Positions 17,235 through 26,087 of a DNA stretch of 64,000 nucleotides are shown here, one piece after another (the stretch's first letter is position 1; every line of letters begins with the position of its first letter). The notes under the pieces were generated by a model. It saw nothing but the letters and a program-made list of their open reading frames with translations, was not told where the DNA came from and did not search any database. Source of the stretch: JANNNF01 sp963772935 (GTDB lineage Bacteria > Pseudomonadota > Alphaproteobacteria > Rhodobacterales > Rhodobacteraceae); the NCBI GenBank assembly GCA_963772935.1, contig CAVYZK010000009.1, forward strand, positions 62,001-126,000, in the 5' to 3' direction. Position numbers and translations under genes: made by a program.

Positions 17235-18150
17235 ATATCAGAACATCTTTACCCAAGTGCAGGTCCGCGCGGCACCCGAGATGGGCATGGTCGAAGGCGT
17301 GGACATGGCCAACCGCAGCAAGGGGGCAACCTTCAGCAACCTTGCGGGCTGGTTCGGCAACGCGCAACTGGGGCCGGTCTATCTGGGCACCATGGGCACC
17401 ATATCGCTGGCCGCAGGTCTGACATGGTTCTTCATGGTGGGCGCATGGTTCTGGGATCAGGCGGGCTATAACCCGGCGGTCTTCATGCGCGATCTGTTCT
17501 GGTTTTCGCTGGATCCACCGGCACCGGAATACGGGCTGTCGTTCCCGCCGATGGCGGAGGGCGGCTATTTCCTGATTGCGGGCTTCTTCTTTCTGATCTC
17601 GCTCAGCGCGTGGTGGGTCCGTACCTATCTGCGGGCCGAGGCGTTGGGGATGGGCAAGCATGTGTCCTGGGCCTTTGCATCGGCCTTGTGGCTGGTGTTT
17701 GTGCTGGGTCTGATCCGGCCGATCCTGATGGGGTCGTGGTCTGAAGCCGTACCTTACGGTATCTTCAGCCATCTGGACTGGACCAACAACTTCAGCCTGA
17801 CCTATGGCAACCTGTTCTATAACCCGTTCCACGCGCTTTCGATTGCCTTCCTTTATGGATCAGCGCTGCTGTTTGCGATGCACGGGGCGACCATTCTGGC
17901 GGTCAGCCGCTTTGGTGGCGATCGTGAGCTGGAACAGATCGTGGACCGGGGCACGGCATCAGAACGCGCAGCCCTGTTCTGGCGCTGGACCATGGGGTTC
18001 AACGCCACGATGGAAGGTATCCACCGTTGGGCCTGGTGGTTTGCGGTGCTGGTTACGCTGACTGGCGGGATCGGGATTTTGCTGACCGGGACTGTCGTTG
18101 ATAACTGGTATGTCTGGGCACAGGACCACGGCTATGCGCCGTTGCAATAG
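17227..18150 (+). CDS. pufM: Photosynthetic reaction centre subunit M (PufM)
   Basis: This 307-residue partner of PufL in the reaction-centre core has conserved segments FSHLDWTNNFSLTYGNLFYN and ALLFAMHGATILAVSRFGG. The start lies inside the end of pufL, giving translational coupling. No pufC tetraheme cytochrome follows; pufX does. Electrons therefore probably come from soluble cytochrome c2 or a membrane cytochrome. Confidence 0.98.
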   Translation: MAEYQNIFTQVQVRAAPEMGMVEGVDMANRSKGATFSNLAGWFGNAQLGPVYLGTMGTISLAAGLTWFFMVGAWFWDQAGYNPAVFMRDLFWFSLDPPAPEYGLSFPPMAEGGYFLIAGFFFLISLSAWWVRTYLRAEALGMGKHVSWAFASALWLVFVLGLIRPILMGSWSEAVPYGIFSHLDWTNNFSLTYGNLFYNPFHALSIAFLYGSALLFAMHGATILAVSRFGGDRELEQIVDRGTASERAALFWRWTMGFNATMEGIHRWAWWFAVLVTLTGGIGILLTGTVVDNWYVWAQDHGYAPLQ

Positions 18151-18158
18151 GAGAGATC

Positions 18159-18377
18159 ATGTCTGAGTATTTTCAGGAAAAGCGCAGCACGCATCTGACC
18201 TATTGGGTGACGGGGCAGATGCTCAAAGGGGCGGGCTGGGCCGCAGGCTTCGTGCTGGCGGTCGGGCTGTCGCTTTGGGCGGTCTGGGGTATCGGGCAGT
18301 TGCTGCCCGCCGAAAGCAAGCAGCAACCCTCGCCCTACGGCGCGCTGGAACTGCCGCTGGTTGCGGCTATCGCATAA
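18159..18377 (+). CDS. pufX: PufX, RC-LH1 ring-opening polypeptide
   Basis: This 72-residue protein has one membrane helix (GAGWAAGFVLAVGLSLWAVW), rich in Gly/Ala as in Rhodobacter PufX, and a short N-terminal cytoplasmic segment with LTYWVTGQM. PufX interrupts the LH1 ring to allow quinone exchange. It is restricted to Rhodobacter-related genera, which makes it a good taxonomic marker here. Confidence 0.94.
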   Translation: MSEYFQEKRSTHLTYWVTGQMLKGAGWAAGFVLAVGLSLWAVWGIGQLLPAESKQQPSPYGALELPLVAAIA

Positions 18378-18382
18378 CGGGC

Positions 18383-18403
18383 CGGGGGCGGCTGACGCCC
18401 CCG
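18383..18403 (+). terminator. Hairpin at the 3' end of the puf operon
   Basis: A perfect 8-bp stem CGGGGGCG/CGCCCCCG with a GCTGA loop begins 6 bp after the pufX stop; no T-run follows. It may mark the 3' end of the puf mRNA. The region to dxs (18378-18535) is where R. sphaeroides encodes the puf-derived sRNA PcrX. An equivalent here is possible but not shown. Confidence 0.5.
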
Positions 18404-18535
18404 CCACCTCAAAAATTCGGGTCAAGCCGGCCCGGATCCGGGCGCACCATTTCCCGGTTCCCTTCCTGTTGGCGACAGGCCCCTTCGTGCCGTGCGGGCC
18501 AACCCCGTCACGGCACATTTTTTTCCCCGGAGGCG

Positions 18536-20467
18536 ATGATGTCCAAATTCCCCACCCTAGACCGCGTTGCCTCCCCCGCCGATCTGAAGACGCTGAGCGA
18601 TGCCGAACTGGGGTTGCTTGCGGGCGAATTGCGGCGTGAGACGATAGAGGTGGTCAGCCAGACCGGTGGCCATCTTGGGTCCAGTCTGGGCGTCGTGGAA
18701 CTGACAGTTGCGATCCACGCCGTGTTCAACACGCCTTTGGACAAGCTGATCTGGGATGTGGGCCACCAATGCTATCCCCATAAGATATTGACCGGACGGC
18801 GGGACCGGATGCTGACCCTGCGCGCCGAGGGCGGCCTGTCGGGCTTCACCAAGCGCAGCGAAAGCGAATACGACCCGTTCGGGGCGGCCCATTCGTCCAC
18901 CTCGATCTCCGCCGCTTTGGGATTTGCCGTGGGGCGGGAAATGGGCATGCCGGTGGGCGATACCATCGCAGTGATCGGCGACGGGGCCATCACGGCGGGC
19001 ATGGCATACGAGGCGATGAACCACGCGGGCCACCTGAAAGAACGGATGTTTGTCATCCTGAACGACAACGACATGTCGATTGCCCCACCCGTGGGGGCCA
19101 TGTCCACCTACCTGAACACCATCGCCGACAAAGGCCCGTTTGCGGCGTTGAAGGCCGTGGCTGAAGGGTTCGAGGCCGCCTTGCCCGGCCCGGTGCGTGA
19201 CGGCGCGCGCCGTGCCCGGGCTTTGGTCACGGGGATGCCGGGTGGTGGCACGCTGTTTGAAGAATTCGGGTTCAGCTACATCGGCCCCATCGACGGCCAC
19301 AACATGCCGCAACTGCTGGCCACCCTGCGGGCTGCACGGGCGCGGGCAACCGGGCCGGTGCTGATCCATTGTGTCACCGTCAAGGGCAAGGGTTATGCCC
19401 CCGCGGAAGGGGCCGATGACAAATACCACGGCGTCGCCAAGTTCGACGTGGCAACCGGCGCGCAGGTCAAGGGCAAGTCGAACGCGCCCAGCTACACCGC
19501 CGTTTTCGGTGACACCCTGACCGCCGAGGCTGCGCGTGATCCGCGCATCGTGGCCATCACGGCGGCGATGCCGGGGGGAACCGGCCTTGATATCATGCAG
19601 AAACGCTTTCCGGGGCGGGTGTTTGACGTAGGGATCGCCGAACAGCATGGCGTGACCTTTGCCGCTGGGTTGGCCGCATCGGGGATGAAACCGTTCTGCG
19701 CCATTTATTCGAGTTTCCTGCAACGGGGTTATGACCAGATCGTGCATGACGTGGCGCTGCAAAAGCTGCCCGTGCGCTTTGCGATCGACCGGGCAGGGCT
19801 GGTGGGGCAGGACGGCGCCACCCATGCAGGGGCCTTTGACATCGGGTTCCTGTCGAACCTGCCGGGGTTCACCGTGATGGCGGCCGGGGACGAAGCCGAC
19901 CTTGTGCATATGATCGCCACAGCCGTGGACTTTGACGCGGGCCCAATCGCCTTCCGCTATCCGCGCGGCGAAGGGGTGGGGGTGGATATGCCTGCCCGGG
20001 GTGTCCCGCTTGAGATCGGCAAGGGAAGGGTGATGCGGCAAGGCAGCGACGTGGCGATCCTGTCCTTCGGTGCGCATCTGTCCGAGGCTTTGGCGGCAGC
20101 CGAACTGCTGGATGCCGCAGGCATCAGCGCCACGGTGGCCGACGCGCGCTTTGCCAAGCCGCTGGACACCGGGCTGATAGATCAGTTGATGGCGCATCAC
20201 GCCGCTTTGATCACGGTGGAACAAGGGGCTGTCGGTGGCTTTGGCGCGCAGGTCTTGCACCATCTGGCCAATTCTGGTGGGCTTGACCGGGGGCGTGCCA
20301 TCCGTTGCATGACCTTGCCCGACCGTTTCATAGATCAGGCCAGCCCAGCGGCGATGTATGCGCAGGCGGGCCTGCGGGCGCAGGATATCGCCGATCTGGC
20401 CCGCACCACGCTGCAAAGCAGACCTGCGGCCCCCGTTCGGCTGGCCCCAAAGCCCCGTCTGGTCTGA
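18536..20467 (+). CDS. dxs: 1-deoxy-D-xylulose-5-phosphate synthase (Dxs)
   Basis: This thiamine-diphosphate enzyme condenses pyruvate and glyceraldehyde-3-phosphate, the entry of the MEP isoprenoid pathway feeding carotenoids and phytol. Visible motifs: WDVGHQCYPHKILTGRR, the ThDP motif GDGAITAGMAYEAMN, and the transketolase-type GIAEQHGVTFAAGLAASG. The start at ATG 18536 (or 18539) follows a CGGAGG ribosome site and gives about 643 residues. Placement after pufX matches Rhodobacter. Confidence 0.97.
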   Translation: MMSKFPTLDRVASPADLKTLSDAELGLLAGELRRETIEVVSQTGGHLGSSLGVVELTVAIHAVFNTPLDKLIWDVGHQCYPHKILTGRRDRMLTLRAEGGLSGFTKRSESEYDPFGAAHSSTSISAALGFAVGREMGMPVGDTIAVIGDGAITAGMAYEAMNHAGHLKERMFVILNDNDMSIAPPVGAMSTYLNTIADKGPFAALKAVAEGFEAALPGPVRDGARRARALVTGMPGGGTLFEEFGFSYIGPIDGHNMPQLLATLRAARARATGPVLIHCVTVKGKGYAPAEGADDKYHGVAKFDVATGAQVKGKSNAPSYTAVFGDTLTAEAARDPRIVAITAAMPGGTGLDIMQKRFPGRVFDVGIAEQHGVTFAAGLAASGMKPFCAIYSSFLQRGYDQIVHDVALQKLPVRFAIDRAGLVGQDGATHAGAFDIGFLSNLPGFTVMAAGDEADLVHMIATAVDFDAGPIAFRYPRGEGVGVDMPARGVPLEIGKGRVMRQGSDVAILSFGAHLSEALAAAELLDAAGISATVADARFAKPLDTGLIDQLMAHHAALITVEQGAVGGFGAQVLHHLANSGGLDRGRAIRCMTLPDRFIDQASPAAMYAQAGLRAQDIADLARTTLQSRPAAPVRLAPKPRLV

Positions 20468-20611
20468 TATTTGCCCAAAGGGCGGGCATTTGCACAACGG
20501 CCCACCGGAAAAGTGCAGGCCGGGGTCAGACTTGGCTTGCAAGGGGCGTTGCTCCGCCCAATGTTCTGTGGCAAGACCACTTCAGCAGAAATCTAGACCG
20601 ATGAGTTCAGA

Positions 20612-21265
20612 ATGAGCGAATTCTCCTCCCGGCGCGTGATGATGGTGGACACACAGGTCCGCCCGTCAGACGTGACCAAGTTTCCGATCATCGAAGCCAT
20701 GCTTGCGGTCCCGCGTGAGGTTTATGTTCCCCGCGCCTTGGCCGAGGCGGCCTATCTGGGTGACAACGTTGAAATAGCGCCGGGTCGCGTGGTGCTTGAA
20801 CCGCGCACCCTGGCCAAATTGCTGGACGCGCTGGATATTCAGCCTGACGAAATGGTGCTCGATCTGGGCTGCGGGCTTGGCTATTCGGCGGCGGTGATCG
20901 CGCGTCTGGCCGAGGCTGTGGTGGCGGTCGAAGAAGACGAAGGTCTGGCCGCCGATGCGCAGCGCACCCTGTCGGCCGAAGGGGTGGACAACGCCGCCGT
21001 GATTGTGGGGCCACTGACCGCAGGGTCGGCCAAGCACGGCCCCTATGATGTGATTACCATTCAGGGCGCGGTTGAAGCGGTGCCTGCCACCATTCTGGCG
21101 CAATTGAAGGAAGGCGGGCGCATTGCGGCAGTGTTCATGGAAGGCGCGCTTGGCGTGGCGCGTGTGGGCTACAAGGTGGACGGCGTGATGTCATGGCGCT
21201 TTGCCTTCAACGCGTCGGCACCGGTGCTCGCCGGGTTCAAGGCAACACGCGGGTTTGTACTGTAA
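20612..21265 (+). CDS. Protein-L-isoaspartate O-methyltransferase family protein
   Basis: This 217-residue SAM-dependent methyltransferase of the PIMT family repairs or modifies isoaspartyl residues. The SAM motif VLDLGCGLGYSAAVIARL is near residues 83-100; the PIMT N-terminal region MVDTQVRPSDVT is present. Position before tolC is common in alphaproteobacteria. The C-terminus (ATRGFVL) is shorter and more divergent than E. coli Pcm, so the substrate is uncertain. Confidence 0.85.
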   Translation: MSEFSSRRVMMVDTQVRPSDVTKFPIIEAMLAVPREVYVPRALAEAAYLGDNVEIAPGRVVLEPRTLAKLLDALDIQPDEMVLDLGCGLGYSAAVIARLAEAVVAVEEDEGLAADAQRTLSAEGVDNAAVIVGPLTAGSAKHGPYDVITIQGAVEAVPATILAQLKEGGRIAAVFMEGALGVARVGYKVDGVMSWRFAFNASAPVLAGFKATRGFVL

Positions 21266-21349
21266 GGCCTTCGGGCCAAAGACGCGGCCGGCGCAACCGG
21301 CCCGGCCACAGCGTATAATCGTTGTGGCACCACAAGATGAGGCGACACG

Positions 21350-22744
21350 ATGCGGAACTGGCTTAAAGCGGTGATTGTTGTGGCGGCGGGGGCAATGCCC
21401 GTAGCGGGTCAGGCGGAAACGCTGGCCGATGCGCTGATCGCCGGCTATCGCAATTCAAACCTGTTGGACCGAAATCAGGCCCTGCTGCGTGCAGCGGATG
21501 AAGATGTGGCGATTGCGGTGTCGCAACTGCGCCCGCTGATTTCCTACACGGGGCAGGTGGGCCTGACCAAGGACAAGTTCCTGCCCAGCGGCACCGTCAC
21601 CACCGAGGCGCTGTCAACCAGCCTGTCCCTGTCCGCCGATCTTGTGTTGTTCGACTTCGGCAGAACCCGGCTGGGGGTAGAGGTCGCCAAGGAATCCGTG
21701 CTGGCAACCCGGCAGGAACTGGTGGCGCAGGAACAGCAGGTGCTGTTCGATGTGGTCAACGCCTATGTCGAGATTTTGCTGCAACAACAGATTGTTGCCC
21801 TGCGCCAGTCCAACGTGCGCCTGATCACGCAGGAACTGCGTGCCGCCAATGACCGGTTCGAGGTGGGCGAGATTACCCGCACCGATGTGGCAATTGCCGA
21901 GGCCCGTCTGGCCGGGTCGCGGTCCAACCTTGCGGCTGCTGAAGGCGACCTGCTGGTGGCCCGTGAAGCGTATAAATTGGCGGTCGGCAGCTATCCGGGC
22001 CGTCTGTCACCTCTGCCACCGTCGCCGCGCATCGGTAAAACGCTGGAAGAAGCCCAGACCGTTGCCATGCGCACGCATCCGTCGATCCGTCAGGGCCAGC
22101 ATCTGGTCAAGGTCGCCGATCTGCAGGTTGAAGTGGCCAAAGCAGCCATGAAGCCCAGCTTTGGGTTGGGGGCCGATCTGTCGGTGGTGTCGCGTGATAC
22201 CTCTGGCAGCTCGTTTCAGAACGATACGTTGAACGGGTCGATCGGTCTGAACATGACGCAGACCATCTACGGTGGGGGGCGGTTGTCGGCGCTCTATCGT
22301 CGCGCTCTTGCCGGCAAAGAGGCGCAGCGCGCTGGTCTGCATCAGACCATGGCCGTGGTGTCGCAGAACCTTGGCAACGCGTGGGCGGGCCTCGGGGTTT
22401 TCGTCGCCTCTATCGATGCCAGCGACCGCCAGATCCGGGCAGCCCAAACCGCCTTTGATGGCGTCAAGGAAGAAGCCACTCTGGGCGCGCGCACCACACT
22501 GGATGTGCTGGACGCAGAGCAGGAATTGCTGGACGCCCGCGCCCTGCGCCTGCAGGCCGAGGCCAGCCGCTATGTCGCGGTGTACCAGATTTTGGGGGCC
22601 ATGGGCCTGCTGACCGCCGATCATTTGCAGCTTGGCATCCCGACCTATGATCCCGATGGCTACTACAACGCCGTCAAGAATGCCCCGGCCACCTCGTCTC
22701 GGGGCAAGAAACTGGACGCAATCCTTAAGAAAATCGGCAATTGA
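21350..22744 (+). CDS. tolC: TolC-family outer membrane channel protein
   Basis: This 464-residue protein has a signal peptide (MRNWLKAVIVVAAGAMPVAG), two outer-membrane-efflux repeats, and long helical regions. Conserved elements include GRTRLGVEVAKESVLATRQE, ITRTDVAIAEARLAGS and ARTTLDVLDAEQELLDAR. It forms the exit duct for type I secretion and multidrug efflux, and could serve RTX export. It ends overlapping the next coding region. Confidence 0.93.
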   Translation: MRNWLKAVIVVAAGAMPVAGQAETLADALIAGYRNSNLLDRNQALLRAADEDVAIAVSQLRPLISYTGQVGLTKDKFLPSGTVTTEALSTSLSLSADLVLFDFGRTRLGVEVAKESVLATRQELVAQEQQVLFDVVNAYVEILLQQQIVALRQSNVRLITQELRAANDRFEVGEITRTDVAIAEARLAGSRSNLAAAEGDLLVAREAYKLAVGSYPGRLSPLPPSPRIGKTLEEAQTVAMRTHPSIRQGQHLVKVADLQVEVAKAAMKPSFGLGADLSVVSRDTSGSSFQNDTLNGSIGLNMTQTIYGGGRLSALYRRALAGKEAQRAGLHQTMAVVSQNLGNAWAGLGVFVASIDASDRQIRAAQTAFDGVKEEATLGARTTLDVLDAEQELLDARALRLQAEASRYVAVYQILGAMGLLTADHLQLGIPTYDPDGYYNAVKNAPATSSRGKKLDAILKKIGN

Positions 22745-22845
22745 TCCCGAAATTCGTCCTTTCGTTAACGGCGCTTGCGGCCTTTTCTTGTGTAAAGAGC
22801 GCAAGCGGCTTAGAGTTCTGGAAAACACGAACGGGCAGGGCGCTG

Positions 22846-23733
22846 ATGTCGGAACCGATGACCAACCATGAGATCGAAGATGTTCTGTCGTCGATCCGCC
22901 GTCTGGTATCTGAAGATTTGCGCCCCGCGCCGGGTCGGTCGGTTGCAAAACCAGTGGACAGCAAGCTGATCCTGACGCCCGCGCTGCGGGTCGTGTCAGA
23001 AAACCTGCCCGATGATGTGCCCGCAAACCAGCCCGATGATCTGCCGCCGGTGCGGGCGGAACATCCCCCAGCCGAGGTATCGACGCTGGCGTCGTTTCAG
23101 GACTCATTCGATATCGTAACTGCGGCTCCGGTGATCAGTGACAATGCCCTCCGTTTGGTTGGGGCCGGGCTTGATGAAACCTCTGGCGGAGACCCTGCGC
23201 CTGCCGTGGCCGAATGGGACGATGGCGTCTGGGACGCGGCACCTGCGACTGATGAAGAAATGTCGGACGACGGGTTGGCTGATGTTGACCTGGACCCGGC
23301 GGACGAGGCCCCGATGTGGACCGACACTGCCTCGGGCGATGTCCCGGCGTGGGACGATACCCCGGCTGAGGCATGGGTGACCGAAGATCCGATCCCGTTT
23401 CTGGCCCATCCCCGCAAAGCCGCTGTCACGCCAAATCCGCTGGCGCAGGCCTGGGCCGACCGGGCAGAGGCCGACGTGCGGGCTGAATTGCAGTCGGTGG
23501 TGGAAGAAAAGCTGGCCGCCAACAGCACGCCAGCCGCCGAACCGGACCCGGTGGTCAGCAGCGTGTTCAGCGATGACGCCGCTCCCTTTGACGAAGAAGC
23601 CCTGCGTGACATCGTGCGCGATATCATCCGGGAAGAACTCGCCGGGTCATTGGGCGAACGCATCACGCGTAACGTGCGCAAACTGGTGCGGGTGGAAATC
23701 AACCGGGCACTTTCGGCGCGGGAATTCGAATAG
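22846..23733 (+). CDS. DUF2497 (PopZ-like) family protein
   Basis: This 295-residue acidic protein has an N-terminal conserved helix (MTNHEIEDVLSSIRRLVSED), a long low-complexity Asp/Pro/Ala-rich middle, and a conserved C-terminal segment (EALRDIVRDIIREELAGS followed by ITRNVRKLVRVEINRAL). The architecture is that of alphaproteobacterial DUF2497/PopZ-like proteins; PopZ organises cell poles in Caulobacter. The ATG at 22846 matches the conserved N-terminus, although the frame is open upstream to 22741. Location after tolC is typical. Polar function is inferred only. Confidence 0.75.
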   Translation: MSEPMTNHEIEDVLSSIRRLVSEDLRPAPGRSVAKPVDSKLILTPALRVVSENLPDDVPANQPDDLPPVRAEHPPAEVSTLASFQDSFDIVTAAPVISDNALRLVGAGLDETSGGDPAPAVAEWDDGVWDAAPATDEEMSDDGLADVDLDPADEAPMWTDTASGDVPAWDDTPAEAWVTEDPIPFLAHPRKAAVTPNPLAQAWADRAEADVRAELQSVVEEKLAANSTPAAEPDPVVSSVFSDDAAPFDEEALRDIVRDIIREELAGSLGERITRNVRKLVRVEINRALSAREFE

Positions 23734-23783
23734 CGCGCGGACCGCTTCGGGCCACAAAATCTATGCCACCCCCACCAAAGCAA

Positions 23784-23807
23784 AACGCGCCCCCGGAAGG
23801 GCGCGTT
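23784..23807. terminator. Bidirectional hairpin between DUF2497 and DUF6280 genes
   Basis: A perfect 9-bp stem AACGCGCCC/GGGCGCGTT with loop CCGGAA lies between convergent genes. On the minus strand the stem is followed by TTGCTTTGG, a T-rich tail, favouring termination of the DUF6280 gene. Confidence 0.7.
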
Positions 23808-23829
23808 CTGTAAATCTTGCAAGACTTGA

Positions 23830-24228
23830 TCAGGCGGCTTCGGCCTGATCGGCCTCAAGGGCATGACGACGCTCAGATTCTTCGCGAGACAGAGCAACCG
23901 AAGTCCGCACGCCTTTGGATACGAAATCCATCAGGCCCTTGACCACACGCTCGTTCGGATCGATTCCAGCACAAGACAGCACTTCACGCCCATCGCGCGA
24001 GCGTGCCCAGCGGGCGATCTGTTCCGGCCCGTTGCCATATTTTTTGTCATCAGCGATTGCGTCGTCAAGTGCAGCAAGCACGACGGCAGCAAAAAGCTTG
24101 CGGGCACGTTGCCCCTGTTCATAGTTGAACGCAGTTCCATCAACGAAATCGGCCACTTCGTCGTCCTCTTTCTTACACTTGTCATTTTGATCTGCCGCGA
24201 ATATGGCGATTTGACGACGATTCGGCAT
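23830..24228 (-). CDS. DUF6280-type small conserved protein
   Basis: Up to 132 residues. The conserved core is FVDGTAFNYEQGQRARKLFA, AALDDAIADDKKYGNGPEQI and GREVLSCAGIDPNERVVKGL, resembling an uncharacterised small soluble protein conserved in Rhodobacterales. The N-terminal 20-25 residues before the core are less typical, so the true start may be internal. It is divergent from efp. Function unknown. Confidence 0.7.
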   Translation of the reverse strand: MPNRRQIAIFAADQNDKCKKEDDEVADFVDGTAFNYEQGQRARKLFAAVVLAALDDAIADDKKYGNGPEQIARWARSRDGREVLSCAGIDPNERVVKGLMDFVSKGVRTSVALSREESERRHALEADQAEAA

Positions 24229-24345
24229 TACCCTTTTGGAATGACTGCTATGCGTCTATTGCATGGCTTGATCAGGGTTCTACTGTATCTAGTCGGCTTG
24301 CCAGCCGCGCACCTGCAATATATAGGGGCAGAACAATAATTTTGC

Positions 24346-24362
24346 AACCTTTTGATAAGGTT
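24346..24362 (+). promoter_or_regulatory. Small hairpin overlapping the efp ribosome site
   Basis: AACCTT (24346-24351) and AAGGTT (24357-24362) can pair around TTGAT. The AAGG of the right arm is the best Shine-Dalgarno sequence for efp (ATG 24371). The stem could modulate initiation; it is weak (6 bp). Confidence 0.35.
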
Positions 24363-24370
24363 TTGTCACA

Positions 24371-24934
24371 ATGGCAAAGATCAACGGCAACGAAATCAAA
24401 CCAGGCTTTGTGCTGGAGCATGATGCTGGCCTGTGGGGTGCCGTGAAGGTCAACCACGTCAAGCCCGGCAAAGGCGGGGCTTTCGCACAGGTTGAACTGA
24501 AAAACCTGCGCGATGGGCGCAAGTTGAACGAGCGGTTCCGGTCAGAAGACAAGGTGGAGCGGGTTGAGCTGGAAAACAAGGACCAGCAGTTTCTGTATGA
24601 AACCGATGGCCGGCTCGTGTTCATGGATTCTGAAACCTATGAACAGACCGAGATTGACGCCGATCTGCTGGGCGACCGCCGCCCCTTTCTGCAAGACGGC
24701 ATGACGGCGACGGTGCAGTATTACGGCGATGAGCCGTTGAACGTGACCATCCCGCAGAAAGTGACCTGCCGCGTGGTGGAAACCGAACCGGTGCAGAACG
24801 GCCAGACCGCGTCGAAATCCTACAAGCCTGCAATGCTGGACAACGGGGTGCGCATCATGGTGCCGCCGTTCATCAACTCGGATGAGATGATCATCGTACA
24901 TACCGAATTGCTGGAATATTCCGAAAGGGCGTAA
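24371..24934 (+). CDS. efp: Elongation factor P
   Basis: EF-P is a 187-residue three-domain translation factor that relieves ribosome stalling at polyproline stretches. It has an N-terminal KOW-like domain with the loop KPGKGGAFAQVELKNLRDG carrying the modifiable Lys, an OB domain, and a C-terminal VPPFINSDEMIIVHTEL. The length is normal. It is divergent from the DUF6280 gene. Confidence 0.97.
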   Translation: MAKINGNEIKPGFVLEHDAGLWGAVKVNHVKPGKGGAFAQVELKNLRDGRKLNERFRSEDKVERVELENKDQQFLYETDGRLVFMDSETYEQTEIDADLLGDRRPFLQDGMTATVQYYGDEPLNVTIPQKVTCRVVETEPVQNGQTASKSYKPAMLDNGVRIMVPPFINSDEMIIVHTELLEYSERA

Positions 24935-24974
24935 CACGCGGGCAGCCTGCCCAATCCGCGTCGATGAGGAAACA

Positions 24975-25253
24975 ATGAGCGTCTGGTTGCGCCCGTCACA
25001 TTACCATTGGACCGCCTTGCTGCTTGCAATGGCGGTCTGTTCGGTTGGATTTGCGTGGCTGACCTATGGATTGATCACCGTGGCCATGAAGAATGTCAGT
25101 TTTCTGACCATGCATGGCCTTATGGCAGCGGTCGAAGGCGGCGCGCTGCAATTGGTGCTGATTTGTCTCAAAGGATTTGCGGCGCTGCTGTTTTACATTG
25201 GTTTCAAAGGGATAGAGCATGAACTGGTCTATCGCTGGCTGTCACACCACTGA
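24975..25253 (+). CDS. Small two-helix membrane protein
   Basis: This 92-residue protein has two hydrophobic segments (about residues 12-36 and 56-80) and a charged C-terminus ELVYRWLSHH. It lies 40 bp after efp in the same direction, probably cotranscribed. Its end overlaps the convergent ygfZ by 12 bp. No family was recognised. Confidence 0.7.
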   Translation: MSVWLRPSHYHWTALLLAMAVCSVGFAWLTYGLITVAMKNVSFLTMHGLMAAVEGGALQLVLICLKGFAALLFYIGFKGIEHELVYRWLSHH

Positions 25254-26024
25254 GGGTTCTCGGGTGATCACCGCATCGCCTGCATGCAGGTTGTCGCCTG
25301 CGCGGTCCAGCCGCAGATAGGCGATGCCAAAGCCATTCGACTGACTGAACAACGTTCCGGCTGGCTTGCCGTCTGCGATGATCGGTGTGCCAACGGGGGC
25401 CACACCCTGCACCTGCACCCGTACCAGCCCTTTGCGCAGTTCTGTCTTGTGCTTCATCCGGGCGGTGACTTCCTGCCCGACATAGCATCCTTTGCGGAAA
25501 TCGACGCCGTGCAGCCGTTCGAACCCGGACTCGAGCAGATAGCTGTCATCGGGGATCAGTTCGATGCCGGTTTCCGGGATGCAATGGGCGACGCGGATCG
25601 CGGTCCAGTCGATGGATGGGGCATCGCCCGGCGTATCGCTGTAGGCGCGCCACCCCAAGGCCGGGTGGCGGGGGTCGGGCAGGGCACCCTCTGGTCCCGC
25701 CCCAAGCCCGCGCTGCACGTGAAGGGGGCAGGGGGCGATCGTCACCTTGGCGCGCAGGCGGTACATCGTCAGGCGGCGCAGAGTGGTGTCGGCCACGGGG
25801 GCGGCAATGTCGATCAGGTAGGTGTCGGGGGCGGTGTCGGCGGTGCGGGCGATCAGGAAATCCGCCAGATACTTGCCCTGCGGCGTCAGCAAGGCAGCCC
25901 AGATCAGCCCCGGACCAAGCCCAAGAGGGCGCACGTCATTGGACACCAGCCCTTGCAGAAAGGTCAGCGCGTCAGGGCCAGTGACGGTCCACAGCACACG
26001 GTCAAGGGCGGCTTCGCCTTGCAT
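25242..26024 (-). CDS. ygfZ: YgfZ/GcvT-domain folate-binding protein
   Basis: This 260-residue protein is related to the GcvT aminomethyltransferase; YgfZ proteins assist Fe-S cluster enzymes in a tetrahydrofolate-dependent way. The diagnostic motif KGCYVGQEVTARMKHK is present, with FLQGLVSNDVRPL near the N-terminus. The start at 26024 was chosen for its GAGGAGTT ribosome site and family N-terminus. It converges with the small membrane protein gene. Confidence 0.9.
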   Translation of the reverse strand: MQGEAALDRVLWTVTGPDALTFLQGLVSNDVRPLGLGPGLIWAALLTPQGKYLADFLIARTADTAPDTYLIDIAAPVADTTLRRLTMYRLRAKVTIAPCPLHVQRGLGAGPEGALPDPRHPALGWRAYSDTPGDAPSIDWTAIRVAHCIPETGIELIPDDSYLLESGFERLHGVDFRKGCYVGQEVTARMKHKTELRKGLVRVQVQGVAPVGTPIIADGKPAGTLFSQSNGFGIAYLRLDRAGDNLHAGDAVITREPSVV

Positions 26025-26087
26025 TGCAACTCCTCGGGTTCGTAGGATGGGCAATATTGCCCATCGCTCCGACAGTGCCAAGGGCGA

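Noticed and set aside
18557..20542. 661-codon minus-strand open frame opposite dxs
   Set aside because: Antisense to dxs, low-complexity translation, explained by GC-rich codon use.
20612..24934. Possible novel operon around the DUF2497 gene
   Set aside because: The methyltransferase-tolC-DUF2497 order is common in alphaproteobacteria.
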